The position numbers were made by a program, and so were the translations under genes. This document shows, in pieces, positions 27,601 through 40,700 of a DNA stretch of 64,000 bases. This stretch comes from Leptobrachium leishanense (Eukaryota; Chordata; Amphibia; Anura; Megophryidae). The notes below the pieces were generated by a model. That model ran no database searches. It was not told the DNA's origin and saw nothing but the letters and a program-made list of their open reading frames with translations. The stretch is taken from positions 246,113,721 to 246,177,720 of the forward strand of contig CM019067.1 of the NCBI GenBank assembly GCA_009667805.1, written 5' to 3'. Positions within the stretch are counted from its first letter, which is position 1. Every line of letters starts with the position of its first letter.

Positions 27601-28115
27601 CAGGGCGATTTGTGTAGTCCCAAAGCCAACTTTTTCATTATAGACTAAACTAATGAAAGGAAACCTATCTCCTCATATGTATAGCACATGGTGGAGGCAC
27701 AGCTATGAGAATAGCAATTCCACACAGAATAAAATGGCTTATTCTTTGGAACAAACACAGGGTTACTTCCAGGAAGATAACTCGCAATGCCGCACACTAT
27801 GTAAGTCAATGGCAAGTGTGCTTGGGAACTAGGCCATTTCCATGGTATCCCGATCTTACCAACATGGACCTCTATTTGTGGGGCTATCTGAAGAAGCGAG
27901 TGTACATAACAAGCCCCGCATGACTGGTGTCTTAGTGGAGAATATTAGTAATGAGAGCCAAAACTCTGATGATGAAATTAGCAACAACATACAGCACTAA
28001 ATTGGCATGTGCCTAAAGGAAAACAGGACGCCCTCAACAGAAGAGGAGGTCATTTTCTGAAACATTTATTAATTTCCATTCATTCGTTAAGATCGGGTCT
28101 ACACGAATCACCCTG
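27601..28115 (+). mobile_element. Tc1/mariner-superfamily remnant with transposase C-terminus
   Basis: Ends CAGGGCGATTTGTGTAG and, reversed, CAGGGTGATTCGTGTAG are inverted with TA to the left. It is only 515 bp, so most of the transposase gene is deleted. The interior keeps a piece of the catalytic domain (see the pseudogene at 27705-27923). Confidence 0.75.
27705..27923 (+). pseudogene. Degenerate mariner-like transposase fragment
   Basis: PWYPDLTNMDLYLWGYLKKR-VY resembles the PPRSPDLTPLDFFLWGYxKxxVY block near the third catalytic residue of a mariner-like family. It is a short, isolated fragment between the terminal repeats of 27601-28115; the Asp-Asp core is absent. Not functional. Confidence 0.65.
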
Positions 28116-28331
28116 CATAATTTAGCACTGAATAGCAGTCCAAACCGCAGATTCAAGTTTGTGACAGCCCCAAACATCAAATACTATGTTAATAATACTT
28201 TACAATAATACAGTGGATGGAGGGGTTAAAGTATATTTTTCTCTAAATCTAAACACCTTTAACAGCATATCTTATTACATATACCTGCCTTGTATCGCCT
28301 CCTTCTGCTTTTGACTTACATTGGGAATTAC

Positions 28332-28440
28332 TTAGGGCTGCAAAAAACGATTATTTTCATAATTGATTAGTTGGCCGATTAATCGATTCATCGGATAAAA
28401 GCAAATTGCATACATTTCACACACAAGGTGTGTGAGCACC
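28332..28440. mobile_element. Left end of a TAGGGCTGCAA hAT element
   Basis: TAGGGCTGCAAAAAACGATT and the following ATAATTGATTAG match the left end of 50769-51605. No right end was found. Confidence 0.5.
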
Positions 28441-28459
28441 TGGTCATAGTGATGTGGCG

Positions 28460-28735
28460 GTCAGATTTTTACATATTTTATATGTCAAAATCGTTCCTAT
28501 TTATTTTGGCCCCCTTGCGGTATTAGTGTGGCTCGGGGGTTAACTTTAAAATACTGAAAGCGGTATCCCCGAGCCACACTCGGGCCGACACTTACATGTC
28601 CTGCGCTCCCTCGCTGTCCCCGCAGTCATACTGCAGGCGATCGCAAAGTCACACTTCCTGGTTCACTCCTCGCGAGAAGAGAACCAGGCAGTGTGACTTT
28701 GCGAGCGGCTGGAGGATACTGAAGCATTTTAGGGC
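28460..28735. mobile_element. Palindromic piggyBac-like MITE piece
   Basis: ATTTTATATGTCAAAATCG, TGTGGCTCGGGGGTTAACTT and CCCCGAGCCACACTCGG match 29819-30198. The termini are lost. Confidence 0.55.
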
Positions 28736-29690
28736 AAAAAAACAAAACTAAACCTATTATGTTGAAATATCAGACAGCTAGGCAAGGTGAAACAAATTCA
28801 TCACGGAGGGGAGACAATCATTTTCGTCACAACCTACAATTTCGTCTTCTGGAGCTTTCTCTATACAAGACTATCTTAACCAACCTATGACTGACACGCA
28901 ATAAATCTACTATCATACTCCATCAATCTATAGAAACGGAAAATAGACTGCACAAAATCCACCTCTGGTAAGAGTATAACACACCACTTTACTGAAAGTA
29001 CTTATCACTAAAACACAAAACAAAGGATAATACACATAGAAATACCCTTGCAAGAAATGTCCTACCCTTTAAATTAAAAAACCCTCCCTCAAATCAGTAG
29101 GGGAAAGTCACACGATACAGCGGTGCAACAGTCATCTGCTTTTAACGGATCTTTTCTACCAAGTGATTCTGCAAAAACCACCGTCAGGAACCAGTGAATT
29201 TTTGGAAAATTATTTTTTAAATTATACAGGAAGTAATATTTGGGCATATTTACAACATATTTCTTACTGTAATAACCTATTTGACAGGCTGTCCCTTAGA
29301 GCCATTCCCCAGCTGCTATCAAGCGTTAACACCTCAGGCATCATGCCCATAATCCTAAAACTTTGCTGTGCTTTCCCCTGCCTTTTTCAAAGGAGAATCA
29401 TCATTTTTATATTTTGGCAAGCAGTGAAGTGGAAGGTGATTCTATAGGTCGAGTTCCTTATCCAGTTTACTCAGTCTCCGTTGTTATATACCACTCGACT
29501 CCTATGTGACACTTTATGTTGTCTACTAGTAAAATTGAACATTGGATCCTGCAATATGGCAGTACATCATAGGCCTGTTGCTCAACACTTTCCAACCATT
29601 TAGAAGGAAGGGATCGTTATTTAAGGACAGGACATTACCTGCACGTGTTTTCCGGTTTGCATTGGCCTTTTTGTGTTTTTAGGTTAGGAC
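28736..29690. other. Intergenic DNA
   Basis: No gene was found. Bases 29255-29360 resemble 1755-1980. Confidence 0.3.
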
Positions 29691-30315
29691 ATAGGCTTAG
29701 ATTAGAGGGGCAAACGTTTAAAAGTTACATCAGTAAGTATCGTTTTACTCAGAGGGTGGTGGATACACATGGAACAGCCTTCCAGTAGAAGTGGTTGTGT
29801 CTAAAACAGTGATTGAGTTTAACTCCCCCCCCCCCCGACGGTATTCCCGAGTGTGGCTTGGGGTTAACTTTCATTGTCGAAAGCGGTAACCCCGAGCCAT
29901 ACTCTGGCTGGATACATACCTGTCCCTGCGCTCCCTCGCTGACCTCTGCGATCGCGACATTTTGCTTCCTAGTTCCCTCGAAAGAAGAGAACCAGGAGGC
30001 ATGACGTCGCGATTATCCAGAGGCGACAGCGTGGGAGCGCAGGGACAGGTAATGTATCCAGCCCGAGTGTGGCTCGGGGTTACCGCTTTCGGCATTGAAA
30101 TTAACCCCGAGCCACACTCGATTAACACCAGGAGACCAAATAAATTGTAACAATTCTGACATATAAAATATGTAAGAATCGTAACGCAGGGAGGTTAAGC
30201 AGGCATGGGATAGGCATAAGGCTATCCTAAATAAGAAACAAATCCAAGGAAAGTATCCATATAATTGGGCAGACTAGATGGTTCGAAAGAATGTCGGCAG
30301 ATAAGAACTTATGTT
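29691..30315 (+). repeat. Amphibian-type dispersed repeat, split by a TTAA-targeted MITE
   Basis: GAGGGTGGTGGATACACATG, GGAACAGCCTTCCAGTAGAA then, after the MITE, GCATGGGATAGGCATAAGG and GGGCAGACTAGATGG follow the order of an abundant repeat I recognise from frogs. The MITE occupies one TTAA in the middle. Confidence 0.65.
29819..30198. mobile_element. piggyBac-like MITE, TTAA target
   Basis: TTAACTCCC at 29819 and GGGAGGTTAA at 30198 bound a long palindrome (GAGTGTGGCTTGGGGTTAAC with its inverse). Excising it with one TTAA rejoins the host repeat exactly, the signature of piggyBac insertion. Non-coding. Confidence 0.85.
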
Positions 30316-30638
30316 TCTGTTAGTTTTAATGAATTTCAATAAAGTGGTGCAGTGTACTCGTCCAAGAATCTGACTTTGTGCAACCTTTTTTTTTCTTTCC
30401 CAATATTATTTATTTTAAAGTAATCTACAGAAAAGGCCAATATACTACAAGATAGTATATGTCATCTGCATTCTGCACAACACAGCAAGACATCTGGGAC
30501 GTAGCTGGTCTCCATGATAACTATAGAACAGCCTGTATCAAAGCCATGAAAACTCTATATGAGATCGAAAATCCCTATATTCAGTCAGAAATATTATAAA
30601 TATACATTTACCCTTTAAGGTGTTTTACTTGTTTTTTC

Positions 30639-31611
30639 TTTATTTTAAATAAAAAGGTAAAAGTTTATGCACAAAAAAAAAATAAAAATATTTAGAGAGC
30701 AATTAATGGCAGTGTGTGTGTTTAAACCCCTGCAAAAGGTTTAGGCTGGGGTCAGACGAGCGCACCATGTGCGCCCATACTGATGTGCCTCCTGGCGTCC
30801 GTCGCAGCGATGTGACGGGGCCAGCCACACGCTGTAGCATGCGCACGAATTGCGCGTGCTATGGACGTTTTGAAAGCCTCCCCACCGAAGCGCTACGGGG
30901 CGCGTTCGACGGGGCTGAAAAGCGCGATCCTCCATAGGAGAATCGAGCCTTGCAGCGCTGGTCGCACTAACTGCGCTCTGCAAGGTAGCCAGATGGGCGT
31001 CAGAATGGAAGGAATGTTCACTCTCACAGATGTTCCTTCCGCTCTTAAAAACTCTGGCCTTACACTTTTAAAGGCAGAACAAAACCCAATCTATGATTGA
31101 GAGAGTTAATGGCACGCTTTAACTCGGTTTTAAATGTACAATTAACGCCTTTGTGAAGGGGTCCAGAAAATAGATATATAAAAATAAAAAAAGGTGCAGA
31201 ACAAATACGTCTGTTAAAAAGAAATCAAAACCAATACAATAATAATCACAATCTTCCCTTTAACACTCTTGATTAGCGAGTTATAGGGCACTGTGAAAGC
31301 AGAATGTAGCATACCTTACATTTCTGATAAAATAAACAAAATATAAATACATTGAAGACACATCCTCCTACGTCTTGACTCATCAAAAGCTTGTGTTTTT
31401 AAAGACAGAAATTAGAAGGTCATCTTGTGCTTAAAACACTCCTACAAACCAAGAAATTCCCCAGGATTGGGGGCACAAAAGAAACGTAAGAAATGAAGAA
31501 GAAAAAAAAAGGGAAAAGAGAAAATTTCTGATTGCACTTTTTTTTCCTTTATACATTTTTTCCAGAGCATCCCATGTTTTTGAGTAGATGTCAGTTTTCT
31601 TAGTGAAGACC
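30639..31611 (-). other. HERPUD2: Probable HERPUD2 3' UTR
   Basis: From the stop to the first AATAAA on the minus strand (30644-30639) no other gene or polyadenylation hexamer was found. A second AATAAA is at 30414-30409. The interval contains a Harbinger-like MITE (30744-31059), so a transcript ending here would carry that MITE. The extent is inferred from signals only. Confidence 0.4.
30744..31059. mobile_element. Harbinger-like MITE, TTA target duplication (in or near HERPUD2 3' UTR)
   Basis: GGCTGGGGTCAGACGAGCGC opens it; the other end is decayed to CTGGCC. TTA flanks both sides (30741-30743, 31060-31062). Same family as 35614-36038 and 45394-45738. Confidence 0.78.
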
Positions 31612-31761
31612 TTATGGAGGACCCTCTGGGATGAGGGAGGTGAAAAAGGTAGTAATGAAAGACCATGCTGAGGCCACAAGTCCGGGGTGTGGAACCGCTG
31701 CTGCATCACTTCCGGTTTCATCTCTTCCCTCTTCCTGTAACCCTTCATCCATACGACGTTC
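31612..31761 (-). CDS. HERPUD2: HERPUD2 coding exon 8 (stop codon)
   Basis: Encodes residues 355-403, ERRMDEGLQEEGRDE, an acidic stretch, then PGLVASAWSFITTFF and TSLIPEGPP before TAA at 31614-31612. Human HERPUD2, as I recall it, continues with QVAN, so the frog-like protein is slightly shorter. The acceptor is CCAAAAG. Confidence 0.95.
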   Translation of the reverse strand, partial: ERRMDEGLQEEGRDETGSDAAAVPHPGLVASAWSFITTFFTSLIPEGPP

Positions 31762-34700
31762 CTTTTGGGAGAACCCAGAGATCAGCAAGTAACCCAAAAA
31801 AGTCATAAAAAGTTTGTTTATAATGATTTTATTTATATCTATACAGTTGTGCTCAAACGTTTACATACCCTGGCAGAATTTATGATTTCTTGCCCATTAT
31901 TCAGAGAATATGAATGATAAAACAAAAACCATTTCTTTCACTCATGGTAAGTGTTTGGCTGAAAAAGTGTGTTTACTCTTTTTAAATCATAACAACAACA
32001 GAAACGACCCAAATAACCCTGATCAAAAGTTTACATACCCTGGTGATTTTGGCCTCATAACACGCACACAAGTTGAGACGAACGGGTTTGAATGGCTATT
32101 AACGGTAACCATCCTTGTTCTGTCCCCACGGTGGCTTTTGTAGAAACAGACAGCTTCAAGTCCGATGAAAGGCATAGAAGATATTTATTTCCAGGAATTC
32201 GTAATCAAAACTTAAGTCATTGAAAAGATTCATCTGGATCATTTATATTCTGTCCCAGTTTATACGATGTGAAAAAAGGGTAATTTTACTCCCATGTAGA
32301 GAGAGCATGCTGCAGCTTCTCCTGGAATTACTTCCTGACGTACACCCCTTTCTTCCTGTCAGCATGCAAAGCTTCTCAGCACCAATTAGACACACAGATC
32401 TGATCACATGTAATAAAACTACAATTCCCAGAAGACATCTCCCTTAAGGGGGCAGTTTCCAATTCCTATAATGCGATCTCTTAAAATGACTGACTATTCT
32501 CAGGCTGCTCTAGTCAGCACACTCCTCACCTTTGAGCTGTATATATAGTCAATGAGTTTCTGGACTCCTGACAGACCCTTGCATCTTTCATCAGGTTTTT
32601 TGCCAAGAAGAATGGGCAGCTTTAGCATCCGAGAAGATAAAGAGCCTCATCCACAAATACCACAAAAGACTTCAAGCTGGCATGGATGTTAAAGGGAGCA
32701 ATACAGGGTATTAAGAACTGGGGTATGTAAACTTTTGAACAGGGCCATTTGGGCAGTTTCTGTTGTCATGATTTGAAAAGAGTAAACACACTATATTGAT
32801 AATAAATGGCTTCAGCCAAACTCTAACCATGAGTGAAAGAAATGTTTTTGTGTTATCATTCAAAGTCTCTGGCCAAGAAATCAGTCTATCAACAGATGAA
32901 GCCATCATGACAGCCAGCCTAAAAGATGTGATTTATAATAGTGAGAGAAGCGCCTGGCTCCTCACCAGTACATACGTTCACCTGCTTCAGTCCTCAATCA
33001 ATAAGGGTGACAGTGGGTAGTACTGACAAGGGGCCTGGAGGAACTGTATCAAAGGGTGTTTGTCTGTGCAAGCCTGTCTGCATACGTGACAGTGTCTGTG
33101 TGAATATTACACATACATGCATGCATACACTGAATCTGTGGGTGTCTGTAGGTGTACATCTATAATTGTTAAAATGCATTTTTGTCTGTGTGTGGCAGTT
33201 TTTGGTTGAAAGAGTGTGCCTACGTGTAATGTCGAGTGTAATAGTATCCTTTTATGTTGCAATGTTGTTGGGTCCGAAGCAAGGTGTTCTGCGTGAGTGT
33301 GACTATGTGTGCCAAGTGGAGGTCTCTGTACATGTGAAAGCATGACCCGCGATTTTGATCCTGTATGAATGTAGTGAGCAAAAAACTGAAGGGGTTATTC
33401 AGAGAGCACCGAAATGTTACCGATATTTCAGTGCTCACTCTCGGTCCCCACAGTTCCCTGCACGTCGGGGAATCAAAGTTCCCCATCTTGCTGTGAATTC
33501 AGCATTCACCGCAGGGTTCCCAGAGTGCTGGGAAAACCCGCTGCAATCCCGCCGAACATGCCGGAAAAAGCCGCCGAGCACAGCACAGACCAGCCATCAG
33601 AAAAAGCCGATGATCAGGGTAAACAAACCCAAAAAAAACCAGTATGCTTGAAAGTTTCAAAATTGAAACACTGTTTGCAAAAAAAAACTACTTAAAAATG
33701 CCTGGAATTATAAGGTCCTATGAATGAAAAAACGCTTAAAAATAAGAGCGACTTAATTGCAGATTAAAATAAAAAGCGGTTTATTAGATATTGAATAAAA
33801 AAATAATAATAAAAAAAAAGGGAATATTTTTAACACTGAACCCTGAATAAACCTGCCGAATGAAACCACCGAACAGCAGCTTTTCACTGCTGTTCGGTGT
33901 TCTCTGAATAGAGTAACCATTGCTTCTCTATGGAGGATTTCACTGCCTTCGAACAGGCACTGTACTGGCTGGCAGTTCGCCTGCTCTCTGAATAGCTGAA
34001 TGGCCCCAAAATGTCACCGTACGGGCCATGTCGGCCGTCTCTGAATAACCCCTTAAGAGTGAGTGTGTGTGTGTGAGTGAGAGTGTGTGTATATAACTGA
34101 AAATGGACAGCTGCACTAGTCGTCTGTCCTATAGTGGGTCCCCAATCAGGTCTCATAAGATTTTAGCTCAATAATGCCATTACAGCAACAGACATACCAT
34201 ATGTAAATCAGGCTGCTCTTCCCCAGACTGTGGCTCACTCAGGTCTCAAAGTTTAATGAATGTCCCTAAATCACTCAGTGTAAGTGTAGATCCTATCTGT
34301 CTCTAGAATAAATGTAGGTAGAAATTGTTTGGTGTAGATAAGAGCTCTTGTTTAAGAGGGGCCTCATATTGGAGTTTCACTTGAAGCCACAAAGCTATAT
34401 GTATTCCACTACAAGCACCAATCAGCCATGTGCTATTGCGAGGAATAAAACACATGCCCTATAAAATAGTCTATTTAGCACCAGAATGGCCCTTTACAGG
34501 TTACACAACAAGAACAGACTCTGCATAATATGGATAATGCACAGCTAGGGGTTTGTGAGTAGAAATCATTTATTTACCATCTCCTGTAGATCGTTATTGT
34601 TTGCCCTCTCTTGATTCACTTCTACAGGATTCACTCTTACTGGCTGCTGAGCGTCCTCTGGTCGAAAGGGAAACCATCCCACCTGGTGCCTGTTATTCAG

Positions 34701-37700
34701 TACAAATAAAATACACAGACAATCAGAAAGGACAGACAAGAGTGAACAAAGTTTGTAAAAATTGAGCTTGAAAAACGTATGGTACTCTCCTGGCTCATAA
34801 ATATTTATGCCTCGTATTACCCCCAGTTTTACAGACGTTTACATATGAAAAAGGTGCTTCTTAGAAATGAAGAAACAAACTGTGTGTATATATACGGCTG
34901 ATGGTACTTTTTACCAACTCCTGCAATGTGGCATTTACCTAGATATTCATTGTGAAAATAAACATTTTGTGGCACTTTGGTGCACTATTTTAAAAGCTAT
35001 TTTATTTTGCTTCATGAATTCTGCAGAATAAGAAGACACACAGACAGACAGACACACACAGACACACACTAGAAGCCCCTTACATTAGATTGCTAAGTAG
35101 TAGTTTCCATTGTATTTCTGAACAAAATCACATAAATTAACAAAATGTGTGCAGCCAATATGCCTTCATTATGAACACAATCCGTATTCTATAAAAAGTA
35201 CAAGTTGCTTAGTACCTGCATCATATGCAAACAGCATACAAGATTTTGTACAGATGTGGGGGGGACGGGACGCATCTCTCCAGGGTGGCAAGGCATAAAC
35301 GACTTAAGAGCTGAAGAAACGTCCATAAGAGTGGACGCTCCTTCCACTCTGACGCTAGTGTGGCCACCTCGCTGAGCGCAGTTAGTGTGCTCAGCTCTAC
35401 AAAGCTCGATCCTCCTATGGAGGATCACGCTTTGTAGCCCTGTCGAATGCACATTGTAGCTTTTAGACAGGGAGGGTTTCAGCACGTCTGGTGTAGCTCA
35501 CGCAACTAGTGTGCGCGCTACGCAGTGTAGTCCGCACATCACAACGCTGCAACAGATGTCAGGAGACGGGTCAGTACGTACGCACTCCGTGCACTCCTCT
35601 GACCACAGTCTTAGGCTAGGGTCAGACGAGCGCAGTGCGAACGCGCGTGCAGGCGCACTTAATCACGGCCGCACTAGCAGCAAGTGCCAGGCAATGACGG
35701 CCAATATACGAAGTACGGTCGCACAAAAGTCCGGCTGCGCAACGCAAGTGGAAAACGAATGCATTTTTTCGAGAACGTTAAACTGCTAGTACTGACGTAC
35801 AGAGTGCGCTGCGCCCGCTAGCGGCGTGTGTGCGTGAATTGGAGATGTCAGACACTGCTAATGTCCGGCCAACATAACGTCCAGATGCACAAAGTGTTTT
35901 ATTGATGATCCGTACAAAATCACGGATGCAAATGCGCATCGTATGACCGCTATCGCGTACTCCGTGAAAAAATGCGTCTATTTGTTCGAACGCACTTTTT
36001 CACAGACAACGCGAAAATGCGTTCGTCTGACCCTAGCCTTAAGGCTATATTCCAAAGCTGGTGCTAATTTAACCAGAGCTGTTGTAAACGTAACCCCATA
36101 GACTAGATTAGCTCAGGCAGAGCTGTTGTAAACGTAACCCCATAGACTAGATTAGCTCAGGCAGAGCTGTTGTAAACGTAACCCCATAGACTAGATTAGC
36201 TCTGGGAAGTTTACAACAGCTCTGCCTAAATCAACACCAACTTTGTAATATGGCCCTGTGTCACATGTTCACTTTGTGAGCCTTGCTTAGACCATGTCAA
36301 ATATTCAGAGATCTTCAGGTTTGCAGAAGTATCAAATGAAATTGAAGTGGCAAGAAAGGAAAAATAATATGGCAAAATTGACAACATTTTATAACGGAAT
36401 TGTAGTCCATAGATCTCTATGGGGGTTATCCATTAAGCGCCGTTCATAGTTGCAACAACTGCGGTGACCGTTGGCTAGAAAGAAAAGACAACACCAGCAG
36501 GTGAAGAGGCAGCAAATAACTGAACAACGGTAACAGCACTGCACTTCAATAAAAACTGTATAACCTTCTAGATTGTAAGTTCCCACGGAAATAGGGCCTT
36601 CATTTCCACCTGTACTGGTTTGCTAAAATGCTGTTCAATGTATTGTAACCCTGTCTATATTGTGCCCATTGTTCAGCACTGCAGAATATGCTGGCGCTAT
36701 ATAAAGAAAAATAATAACCTACCCACTCTGCACCATTGTTTCACTGGTGTATGAAACAAGGGTGGATCTACTTATGGGGTTTTAAGGTGGTGATCTACGT
36801 AGACAACCCATACAAAATTATGGTGACAACAACAGTAAAACACAATAGACGACATCTAGTAATTTCTGAAGGGCAGCAACTACAGTACAAAGCCCGCTGA
36901 GAACTACGCTGAGCACTGCACAAATAAAAGCAGAAACTATGGTGGAAAGAACGTCAAACTTCGCTGGCTGTTCACCAAAACATGGAATTCATCGTAGAGT
37001 TGATGCTGATGCTAAACCCCCATTGGTTAGTAAATAATCCTGTATGTGTCCTTTCACTAAATACTACTTGGGATCTGACAATGGTTTACTGCAGACCTTG
37101 TGAAGTTAAGATTTTAATAATAAAGCATACAATGGTGGCTCAGAATACCTTCGCAAGAGCTCTGGGTTGTAGTGTGCTTCAGCCCTCCATGATCGAGTTA
37201 AGTCAATGTTCAAAACCACCTTCCGGTGCCCACAATAGTGTTAACGCGATCTGTACATGTTCTGGATGAATGCAAAGGAGATTTGTTTGCAGATGGGCTC
37301 CAGAACATGTCCCAAAAATTACAGCACATCGGCCATAGCAACCGTTGTTTTGGAACACGTTCGAGTGTCTGTTACAGACATGCGGCAGTCCCAAATGCAT
37401 TACCACTAATGACCAGCAGAGTGAGGAATCACAGTAATGCGGTGTATGGTGTGTGTACTGATGATAGAGTTATGAATGAATGCAAATTGGTTTTCCACTA
37501 AACCATTTGTTCTTGCCAATGCTTTAAAAAGAAAAAAAACTTAAAAATATTAATAAGTTTTAAAGGCTCATAATAGTTATTTTTTGCATTCTTACACCAT
37601 GACCAGGCTCTTTAAATTCAGGAAGTACTTACATGTACACAAGTATCATAGCTCCCATCACCATGACAAAGCGGCTGAAGGAGGAGTAGAAATATACTAT

Positions 37701-40700
37701 GCTGAGAAGAATGGCTGCTCGAGACACTGTGTACATCCAGTCAAGCCAATCGCGATTGATTTCTTCTTCGTTCATCAAAGGGCCACCCTGAGCATTCATC
37801 TGGACGTTCTGGTTTACTTCTGGTGCAACATTTGGGGCAGCTCTAGGTGGATTTGGAGGAGGTCTGTCGGAGTTAATGGCGGGTGGGAAGGCGTGACGTT
37901 CATTCGGACTTTCCGGTGTGGTCTGATTACTGGCTGCTGCTTGACTATACAAATAGAGGTTTGCATTAATCAGACTGAAACAACTATCACTATATGAAGG
38001 AAACAATGGAAATCACAACTTTGGTAAACTAAATATACATCACATTAGTTCAGATCCTTTACTTTAGACTTGCTACTAGGGATAGACCGATAATCGGCCA
38101 CCTTTCAGGTCGATAACCGATTTCAGGTGCTGATATTCTTATAATCGCGATTATTATTTTTTTTAATCAAAAATTTAAATTTCTACCCAAATCTGTAAAA
38201 ATTTTACAGCAACTGATAAAAATAAAAAAAAGTGTATACAAAAGAAATAGCTTTCCAGAACACAGAAAAATGGCAAAAAAAACACCTATAAAATGTCACA
38301 CACTAAACATCACTACTAGAAAGCTAAATAATATTTGAGTTAAAGAATTTCAGCGCTCAGAGTGACGGGTAACTCATAGCAATGTGTGATGTGATGAGCA
38401 TATACACTCATCACAGAGCTGCACAGCAATAAAACTCACAGTAATGTGTGGTGTGTATGAGCTTATCCCAGAGCACCATTGTTTATTTTATTTATTTTCT
38501 GTTACATAAACTCTGGGAATGCTTGGTATCATTGGAAAGGCCATGCTCTGGCCTTTCCATTGATACCTCATAGGACTCCCCTTGGATCCGCGCATGCAGA
38601 CGACATCCAAAAAACATAAGACAGTTCGCTGAAAATGAAAATAAAGAAACTTGAATAAAAATCAATGAAACGATAATATTGTTTTTCATTGAATCCTATG
38701 GGATTCGTCTGTTTAAAACAGTCGAACTGAATCACTGAAAATCAGGGCATTTCACTGACACTTCATTGCAGTTCGGCATTCTCCAAATAGATTAACCATT
38801 AATTCTCTATGGGACAATTTCACTGCCGCCGAAGATCATCAAATTGCAGCGATCTGCACTGAATTTCTCTGATAATTCACCAGTATTTGGCGAATTGACA
38901 GTTTAGTGAATAGGCGAATTGCCACGATATTGCACTGTACGGGAAAATTCAGTAGAAAGTTTTTTTTTCTCTGAATAACCCCTACTGTGTTGCAGCTAAA
39001 GTCACAATGTACACAACATACGTATTGCCACTTAACCCCTCACACTACAGTCCCTTCTTTAAATCTATTAGGAGGCTCATAATAAATGCAGTTTGGCCAC
39101 TAACAGGTTATACAGAAATCTCTCCCTAACAGGATTGCTACTGGAGTATGAACTAGACAAACTATACACCCCTGCTTTAGCATTGCATATATATATCACA
39201 CACACACACTAGTTTCTGGTATAACCATATCCTCGTATGGGCAATTGCTTTGCTTCTTCCATGAAGTCTGTGGATTTACAATAAGTGCATTAACTTTAAA
39301 AAGGTACATTTGTTTTAAACTCCATGTGATGTTTTTTTGTAGTTGTATTTCAACTATACTGGAAGTATGGATCCCAAGCAAGAGGCTTATACGCCTTACA
39401 AAACCCTCCCACGGTCATCCTTTGCATTTCACAAGTGGAACCAGTGGTGTATTTAGGTTTTGTGCTGCCCTAGGCCTGACTAAACTCGTGCACCCCTTCC
39501 TGTCAAAGGCACACCTCTTCCTGGTTAATCCCCACCCTTCCTCTTTAAGCTCCACCTTTTTCTCTCTTTATATTAAAAGTGGATACCAATGCCTACTTGT
39601 ATATTTTGTATACCATTTCAAATGTATCTATTGAGTAGGGCTGTGCAATATGGCCAAAATAAAATCATATTGCGATTTTTTTTAATGAATATTGCGATTT
39701 TATTTGCGATTTAGGCAATTGTTTTTGCTTTTTCAAACATGCTACCTACATTCTAAATGTATTCAGTATTCAGCACATGGATACTGCCCCAAGCTCACCT
39801 CTTTGCGCCGCGTGTTCGGCTCCCTCTGAGCTTCCGGCAGCATGGAGCTTGGACACTCGCCTGGGGGAACCACGTGACGAGCCGCGAGAACGCGGCTGTA
39901 CACGTGGTTCCCCCTGCGAGCACCCAAAGCTCCATGCCGCCAGAAGCTTACAGGGAGCCGAGCACATTAATTTCCGCAGCCCTAAAATGGATAAAATCGC
40001 AGCCTTAAGCGGTTTAGAAATCGCATGTGCTTAAAATCGCTTTCTTTTTTGCGATTGCAATTAATTGCTCAGTCCCAGCTTAAATCTTGATTTTTTTGCG
40101 ATTAATTGCACAGCCCTACTATTGAGATAAATAAAATTATGAAATGTTTAAATTCAAGCATTTTTACAAAGAACAGCCACGCATGTCAAGTATACTGGAT
40201 CACAGCTGCTCTAATTGGTTGAACAATAAAATCCACAGAAACGTGCACTGCATATGAGCGTATCAGAGCTGCACAGCAATAAAACCCACAGAAATGGGCA
40301 CTGTATGAGCATATCACAGAACTGCACAGCAATAAAACTCACAGTAATGTGCAGTGTGTATGAGATTATCCCAGAGCTCCAGGGCAATAAAACTCACAGT
40401 AATATGCAGTGTGTATCACAGAATCCACAGCAATAAAAAACTCCCAGCAATGCAATGTTTGGTATGTGTCAGCGTATCAGAATCCACAGCAATAAAAACT
40501 CCAGCAATGCAATGTGCAGTGTGTATGAGTGCATCAGAATCCACTGCACTAAAACTCCCAGCAATGCAATGTGTGGTGTGTGTCAGCGTATCAGAATCCA
40601 CAGCAATAAAAACTCCAGCAATGCAATGTGCGGTGTGTATGAGTGCATCAGAATCCACTGCAATAAAACTCCCAGCAAACTGAGTGTATATGAGCACACA

